The position numbers were made by a program, and so were the translations under genes. The notes beneath the pieces are model-generated. The model was not told where the DNA came from, made no database searches, and worked only from the letters and a program-made list of their open reading frames with translations. Below, piece after piece: positions 51,785-64,000 of a stretch of DNA of 64,000 nucleotides. The stretch's first letter is position 1; each line of letters opens with the position of its first letter. This DNA comes from Siphlonurus alternatus (taxonomy: Eukaryota; Arthropoda; Insecta; Ephemeroptera; Siphlonuridae): the NCBI GenBank assembly GCA_949825025.1, contig OX463779.1, positions 21,930,816 through 21,994,815 on the forward strand, written 5' to 3'.

Positions 51785-52737
51785 CACTCTTAATAAAATT
51801 TGGCTGAATGTCAGTATATTCCTGATACTGAAATTGACATCTTATATTCAGTGGATTGATACCCCTGAATATTATTCAGGTGTTGGATTTCAGGTGTTAG
51901 AAACCACTGTCAATTGACACCCTATTTTCAGTGAGTAGCAAGCACTGAAATATTTTCAGTGTTTTCTTTAACATTAAAATCATGTACGATTTACGAAATT
52001 GAGAAATATGTCATTTTTTAATTAATACAACAAAATTAAATTTTATTTCTATAGATTCAAAAGTATATTAACTTATTATAATTATTATACCGTGGCACAT
52101 AAATTTAATGTAATAGCATTCCATTGTAAAAAAAATAAATACGAAAAAATTGTATTTTAATATAAAATTAGCTAGAAATATTAGCGACAATAAATAAAAT
52201 GGTGAAAAACAACTTATAAATAATACAAATTGATAATTAGACCGATATAATAATACTATAATAGCAATTACTAACCTACAACAGGCATGGAGGAGGTTTG
52301 GGTAACTGAATTTGCATCTCATCTCTTAATAAAGTACGATCTCTTAAAAGAAATACGCCACAAAGTATCGTTGCACTTTAGTGAATACAAATATTATAAA
52401 CTTTTGAACCAATTAGAGACATTTCTCGTCGTTTTTCCTCAATTTCATGACATGACACCATCATCGCGTTCACAAAATTTTCCACTTAAGCTGACTAAAT
52501 TATATTTACGGTTTGCGTTCTTCATTTGCTTTTTAATTTCACCTTAATTTTTTTCAGGCTATTAATTTTTTTTTCAGTACATCATTTTTATTTTTCAGCA
52601 CAATTTATTTTTTCAGCATGTCCTTACACTGGGATATATAATTGAGGTGTTAAAAGATAGAATTTTTTTCGAAACTGCTGAAAGTCAGTAGTTAAAAATA
52701 TACTGACATTAATTTCAGCCAAATTTTATTAAGAGTG
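51785..52737. mobile_element. 953-bp element with CACTC terminal inverted repeats
   Basis: The ends read CACTCTTAATAAAATTTGGC inward on both sides, continuing with TGAA and GTCAGTATATT. The flanking bases offer at most a 2-bp AA duplication. CACT-type ends recall CMC/EnSpm-type elements, but this is weak. The interior has repeated TTCAGGTGTT motifs on the left and four TTTTTCAG acceptor-like motifs in a row at 52549-52616. An 86-codon frame at 52287-52547 (MEEVWVTEFASHLL...) lies inside. I recognise no transposase in it, though it could be a remnant of one. Confidence 0.7.
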
Positions 52738-53722
52738 AAGTTACTGAATTTATTCTGTTCTAAAATTTCTTTGTAAAATAAAATTATTATATTACGTATG
52801 ACAGCTTTCCATCATTAAATACGTATAATATTTGAGAGTGCTATGCTGATTGTTACTTTTAAGGTATTATTGAATGCTCTTTGACATGCAATTACACGAG
52901 TGTAAACAATACGTAATATTATAGATTGCATTTTTTTTTCTGTTCTTATATTATTTTATTATACTGAATAAAAAAATAATTTTTAATGCATTTTAACATC
53001 ATGAATTTTGTTTTAGGTGTAATAATAATTATTATATATGTAATAAGCAAATAATTGTTCACTTTTACAGTAAGCCTTAAAATAACATACAAAATTAATA
53101 ATGATTAAACTAACGAGACATATAACATAACAAATATTATCTGGGTATATTTATTTTTATTATTGAATTGCAAATTATGACAAATAAAACTTAAGGGAAG
53201 TGAACACCAGGACGTAATTCTGTAAGCAGGTAATGATAGCAATCTCGTTGGCTGAAATTTAAACTAGGTATCGAAGAAATGTCAAAAGTTCATCGTTTCA
53301 GCATTAATAATATTTAAATTATTACTAACTTAATTCATTTAATTTTTTGTTGTGCTTTAACTATTATAATATTTATGTACTGCTGTATAAAATATTCTAT
53401 TCTTATTTTTTTTAATGTTATGTCATTAATTATACTGCATGTGTAAACTGTAATCAATATAATAATAATATTTAAATTAGCACAAAAATGTCACAAATTG
53501 TTTATTTAAAATTTTATTTAATTGAATTATAATTAATTCTAGACCTCATCATAAAGGTAAAGCGTCATCTTGTTGAATTTTAAAACTTGTTCTGTAAGTT
53601 TTACTTTTAATTAGATAAGTCGCAGACAGGAAAGCTGAAGATGAATTATAAGTCTTCTATAACCGCACAAGATATTTAATTATCACAAGACAGAGATAAG
53701 AGTGCTGTCTATAGTTAAATAT
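52738..53722. other. Intronic AT-rich sequence
   Basis: Nothing recognised beyond AT-rich low-complexity sequence. Confidence 0.6.
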
Positions 53723-53860
53723 GTACACTCCTCGCCTCTGAAAAGTTTCCTTCTACAGCCTTGTTAATCATCAGATCATCACCATGCCCTGTGTTATTCT
53801 TACGGGACATGATGATTAACAAGGCTGCAGAAGGGAACTTTTCAGAGTCGAGGATTGTAC
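53723..53860. mobile_element. 138-bp palindromic MITE, copy 2
   Basis: The same family and length as 113-250. The ends are GTACACTCCTCGCCTCTGAA on the left and the complement of GTACAATCCTCGACTCTGAA on the right. The centre CATGCCCTGTGTTATTCTTA lies in opposite orientation to the first copy. The CCTTGTTAATCATC/GATGATTAACAAGG pair is intact here. Confidence 0.8.
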
Positions 53861-58752
<4,892 letters not shown>

Positions 58753-58884
58753 GGAGGGTTGTTTTTTATTGCTCAACTCAGATTATCCAGCAAAAAAATC
58801 AACTATTATAATTATATCCTTTTATTTGCAAGACATACTTCAATTATCCTATCCTATTATCCTATTTTTATGATAAATTATTTT

Positions 58885-58913
58885 TTAGGCCGTTCCAAAA
58901 GTAAGTTGAAAAA
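58885..58913. repeat. Possible mariner-type terminal remnant
   Basis: TTAGGCCGTTCCAAAAGTAA resembles the start of mariner terminal repeats (TTAGGNNGNNCCAAAAGTAA form). I found no partner end and no transposase sequence nearby. Confidence 0.3.
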
Positions 58914-59449
58914 TAAGTATTAATAGTATAATATTCAACCTCCAAAGTTATAACATTTTGGAGGTTGTCTGGTTAAAAAATTGCAGAGTCATTTCATACA
59001 AAATTAATTATCAAAGATACCATGGGACACGAAATGTAACTCACTCTTTATAAATTATTCAATCAAGCAGCCACTAATCACTAGTTATCAGTGCTAGAAG
59101 GGTCTTTAGGGCGCGAGGAGAAGTGACAGAATGCGTGTGTGGTTGTCATGGCAACGCAGTTCCATCTCAAGTCAGACTGACTCTCAAGAACGCCGAGGAG
59201 TGCAACCACTACACAAATTTACATGTAAATTAACATCACAAACTTGGCCGTACAGGCGCTGTTATGAACGAATGTCTTAATTGTAATTTTAACTTTTTAA
59301 TTAACAAAAATGTCTTACGTATACGTAATATTTATTTTATTTAATGATTTTTTTTTTAAATTTAATGTAATATGGTGGTTGTTTTCAGTATTACGTTATT
59401 TAATTATTTTATGTGTATAATATAATACAATTTACTATATTTGCATGCA

Positions 59450-59804
59450 TTAATAGACAATAATGGTTGCATTTTTTATTTCATAATTAGAAAATATATA
59501 TATAAAATTATGCTTTTCTGAATTTTTCAGATTTTTTGGAGTGAGGGAACTAATTTTAAAAAGTATTTAAAATATCTGAATTAAGGTGATACAACCTGAT
59601 GGGACAACCGTGACGTCATCAATATCCAATCAAAGCACGACAAAATGACGTCACGGTTGTCCCATCAGGTGTACTACCCTAATTCAGATATTTTAATTTT
59701 TTTTTTAATATTATATCCCGCACTCCAAAAAATCTGAAAAAATTCAAAAAAGCATATTTTTTTAAATTATGAAATAAAAAAATGCAACCATTGTTGTCTA
59801 TTAA
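59450..59804. mobile_element. 355-bp TTAA-bounded palindromic element
   Basis: The ends read TTAATAGACAAYAATGGTTG inward. The arms pair throughout (for example TTCAGATTTTTTGGAGTG and its complement) up to a centre at about 59625. The inner segment CAACCGTGACGTCAT is an exact inverted pair. Its TTAATRGACAA tip resembles that of the 33530 element (TTAATGGACAAC), suggesting a related family. Confidence 0.87.
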
Positions 59805-62800
59805 TATTTTCTACGTCAATATACATATAGTCACTTGAAACACAATGAATAATTTAATTTATTCCATTAAATAACAGCTCTAGGTACGTGACGTTCTTCT
59901 CTTAGTTAAAAAAAAGAGAGGGTTGGGAGAAAGATGCGTGTGTTGTTTTAATTTATTTTTTATTATCATATAAAATAAATGTGGTCACCAATATCATCAC
60001 TTTTACGCTGATGTCATTGTATCAATCTACTTGTGTTCTAATAATTTTAGTACGGTGTTTTTAACGTTGAAAGTTTTGAATTGCAAAATTTTTATACATG
60101 AATGTTAACACTCTTAACCTCTGTTGGCTGAAGGGTGCTTCTAAAAATTAAACTTTAATGAAGTGACGCAATTTCCTCACTGATTTTTGTTAAATAGCCG
60201 ATGTAAAGTATAAGAGTCGTTGATTATTGAATTGGAATACAAATTTTGCTTTGATCCTCCCTATACAATACAGGTTGACAATACCAATACTGACCTAGCA
60301 CTTCTGATTTTTAGCTTTAAACGTTGGTCTTGTCCATTAAAACAACAAAGGCTTTATAGGCTTTATAAAACACTTATTTTTTTTATAATGTTTTTAATAT
60401 TGATATCTTCTACTATGTTTTATTTTTTTAATTTACAAATTACAAAAAATATATTCTGACTTATTAAAGTAATGTGATTATACATAAAAAAAAAAATGCT
60501 GAACAATTTGGTTTGCGCTGACGCGATATTGGCTGCGAAATGTAATATCTGGAACAATGTGTAGAGCGGCGCTCTCAGTTTGTCGCGAAGGGGTAACAGT
60601 AAAGCCGATTAGTTTCATTAGCGAACGCTTTGGGGCTGGGACTTGAGCAGGCTGCATACACAGCACCCAAGTGGTTGGGGTTGCTTCTACCCTCTGGGAA
60701 ACCCGACTCCAGTGATGCCTTTAAACCAATTCCCTCATTCCTTATAATTTACAAAGCCGATCAAATTCTAATCTAATAACAAACTTATCATATTTTATAG
60801 TATATGTGGATTTTATTATTAAGTAAATAATAAAAAAAATTGTTATCTTAATTAAACACTCCATGTCTTAATTTCATTGGATATATTACGTTAAATAATA
60901 ATCAGTATTTTAAAAATATCTCGTATATATTGCCTTTAAGTTTCCATATTTAATATTACTTTAAGTATGGATTAAGTTACTGGTGAAATTTGTTGACTCA
61001 ACATTAAGTCATGTAGACTAAATCGTGTGTAACTAAATTTTATGTTTATACACTGGTTTTAAATATTTGTCATCAAAAGCAATCAACTGAGTTTATTTTT
61101 TTTAAAGGGGGGGGGGGAGTGGAGGAGGGTACAAAAGCAATTTATTAATATATAGTAAAACATAATCATTAATCATGCATAAAGATATTTGTTTATATCG
61201 TACTGTTTATTGAAGTATGAAAAAGACACACATCCATCACTCGGTGACCAGAACCAACATTTGTATCAGACTGTCGATAATATTGTCACATTATTGTTGA
61301 CATTGTTCTGTTTGAGTACCGATAAACTCCCCTCCACCAGCAGGGACATGATATGTGACCCGTCGATGACATTCCACGTGGAGAGAGAAAATCTATATAA
61401 GGTGGTCATCTCCGGGGATTAATTAGTCTCATGAATCGGTCGGAGCCTCCTGCGCTACTCGGTCACGGCGAACCAATTGTGTGTAGTTCAAAGACGAGTA
61501 ATCGATTATCAGAGCGAGCAATCACTTCACTTTTCTTCATAACTTTGCAAATTTTCTATATCTTCAATCTGAATATTAAAAGGAAAAACTTTTTTATGAA
61601 CGTTTAAAAAAGAAATCGATTATATATAAAACTATACTGTACTGTATACATAAATCACTTCTTTTTGTACTAAATTCATCTTTTTTTTTTATACTTGGAG
61701 AAAATCCAAAAGGTTTATATTATAAATAAAACTTTTGTTGTTGTTGTAATAAAAGTCCATATCGTAATTAAAATTTAGCAATGATTTATAGTTGTTTATT
61801 TATATTTTTTTCTGTTGTTTTAATTTATTGTAAAAATTTGCTGTCGTATACTTTAGCTTTTTGACTTAGAAATCTTAAAGCTTAATATATTGTGCGAAGT
61901 AAGCGAATACGAAATATAGAGATGTTATACACAGCAAGCGATAAATTCTTCCTCTTCTTCTTACTGTTCACTTTATTGAAAGCCGCAGAAGGCGTGATGA
62001 GGCGGCTTTTCTCAGGCAGTGGAGCTTGCTTGCTTGTGGCTTGCTTACTTGCTGAGAAAAGGTATGGTATATAGCTTGGTTGCTGCGGCATTTACGAAAA
62101 AGAGAGAGAGAGAACTTAAAGCCCATCGATTTTCAATATGTTGCAAGTGTTTAGAGCCTGCTAGGGGCAGGAACCCTTATATACTATCGACTCTCATGTA
62201 ACCCCCGTCTTTTTCAACCCCATGATGATGCACACCGTCTTCTCTCGATGTCCGCTCACTTACATGCTACTCTTATGGCATCTCCACTCTTGATATAAAG
62301 AAAAATTGTCTTTTTATCTAGACTTTTCTTCTTGCTTATGTGTCCAACCCTCTCGAGGAGGATAAGCTATTGGTTGTCCTACTACTAGTAGTCCATGATT
62401 GACCGTTTTTCTCACCACCAACCACACAGGAACAAGCCGTTATCTTTTCTTTCTCCTATATCATCCCGTCCAAGCTAAAGAACGCAGCTCTATATATATC
62501 TAATGTATGCTAACAGCAAATTTATGAATCCATTACCACAAATGTTATAGGTGTCAGCTGGTGCATATAATATCATATTTTTCTATACGAGTTATATTCA
62601 AGTATATTTTTTTAAAGTAATATTTTTTTTCTTGGCAATATATGTGATAAGAATTTACAATAAATAATATATTTTTTTAATGTTTATTTTATTTTTTATT
62701 TGCGAAAAAAAAAATAAGATAGTTTATTTCAGAGTTTTATATTATGCCTGTGGGAGTTTATATTGTTAGAACTAACACTATTTCATCACCCCGACTGAGC

Positions 62801-64000
62801 GGTCAGAATCTTCACAAACACATGATATTGGCTTTTTTGTATTAAAGAATATTGGAATTCTGATCATCACTTCGTTTTATACAAAAATCACATCTCTAGA
62901 AGAGAAAGAGCAAAATATAGGGAAGGGGAGGGGACTTCAACCATGAAATGGTCCTGTAATACGTTTAGATAGAAATATTGCCATACTATTTTATTTTATT
63001 AATATATCTAACACAGACTACTGTTAGGTAGTCTTTTTACAGAGGGTACAATAAATGCAGTAGACACATAATTGACATAATTAAGACATAACTTTGTCTA
63101 TAGAGATATGTCAAAATTACAAGTGAATTACGCAACCATATAAGGCATGATTTATATAGCTGCAAAATAAAACTCATTTCATCCACCTAAAACTTCTTAC
63201 ATTGTATATTATACTTGTTCAAAAAAATAAAGCTATATAACTTTATAAGTCAACCCATCAAACTAAAAATTAACATTTTACTGACGTTTATCCAACATGG
63301 TTAGTGAAATCATCAAATTTCCTTATATACAGAGAAGATTCCATTTTAATTGTTCACAAAGTTTTCCTGGCAGCTATGTCAGAGTTCAAACCATAAAATA
63401 TTCTATTACAAATATACAAAGTTTGAAACAAAAAATATAATTTTTCTTTTAAAAAGCTACTGTATATAAGGGGGCTGGTTGGTGTGGTTGAAGACTTATT
63501 ATACAGTACGCATATAGCACTTGTCAAATGTTATATATTTTGGTCGTTTTGCTTGCGGCCACTTTCAACTTGAGGTTTGACGGACTAAACTTCACCAAGA
63601 CACCACGTTGCAATATCGTCTCGGTCATGTCGCTCCGTGTCAGCCTGAGGGTGACATTCACTGTACCTCGTCCTTGGGTTCAAGTATACCATGGTGGGCC
63701 TAGAGTATAGTTCCAACACACCTAACCCAAAGTATAATACTCTCTTCATGGTATAGAACAGTTGTCAGGGTTCTCGTTGTACTTCCAAACTTTTTAACGT
63801 TGACAGAAAAGTTGTCATCCGTAATCGTTGTGCACTTTAACTTTTAAAAGGTTTCATGTTTTTTTACTATATATAATATTGTATTGGAAAATAACTTCAA
63901 AGTTATTAAAAGTCACTTTTACATGTTATATAATATTTTTTATTTACGTTGTTGTTTTTTTTGCTTTTATTTAATTAAAATTTGTTCAAGTAATCAAATC
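59805..64000. other. Intronic AT-rich sequence to the window end
   Basis: No exon recognised. It contains 11 G at 61107-61117, a TATATAAGG with an upstream CACGTG near 61375-61400, and GC-richer patches at about 60510-60720, 61240-61480 and 63550-63700. The last patch is open on both strands (see findings). Confidence 0.5.

Overview
This is a strongly AT-rich stretch of animal nuclear DNA. The only gene I can name is the 5' part of a tout-velu/EXT1-type exostosin, the heparan-sulfate co-polymerase, on the + strand. Its N-terminus and the 'VTTCRHGKSWRELQD' region read like arthropod tout-velu. Dense microsatellites (TA, AG/TC, AAC, AAAT, ATTAT), G/C homopolymers of 11-13 bases, an arthropod-type tRNA-derived SINE and very long non-coding stretches suggest an arthropod with a large repeat-rich genome. 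A crustacean such as a decapod is my inference, not proven.

Layout. 1-13.4 kb is the upstream flank: no recognisable gene, one SINE (about 2.8-3.2 kb), four palindromic DNA-transposon remnants and an AG microsatellite. About 13.5-13.9 kb is the candidate promoter/5' UTR. Coding exon 1 (13913-14483), a 688-bp intron and coding exon 2 (15172-15499) give the first 299 codons plus two bases of codon 300. I found no exon 3, so 15500 to the end is best read as one intron of at least 48.5 kb. Its boundary and phase match, from memory, the first and very long intron of human EXT1.

That intron is full of inverted-repeat elements. They include several 0.35-0.4 kb near-complete palindromes bounded by TTAA; a 1.66-kb composite with nested hairpin motifs; a 2-kb palindrome with about 0.9-kb arms, each holding a tRNA-like segment; a 2.46-kb Foldback-like element with 36-bp tandem repeats and an 8-bp target duplication (34954-37409); a 138-bp family present twice in the window; and a 0.95-kb element with CACTC ends. 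None shows a recognisable transposase, so all look non-autonomous.

The main point of interest is this density of hairpin-forming elements, many inside one transcription unit, with modular sharing of ends and interiors between TTAA-bounded families. I found no operon-like system, CRISPR array or rRNA. Three short open stretches that read like coding sequence (near 39.7, 50.8 and 63.6 kb) are recorded at low confidence.
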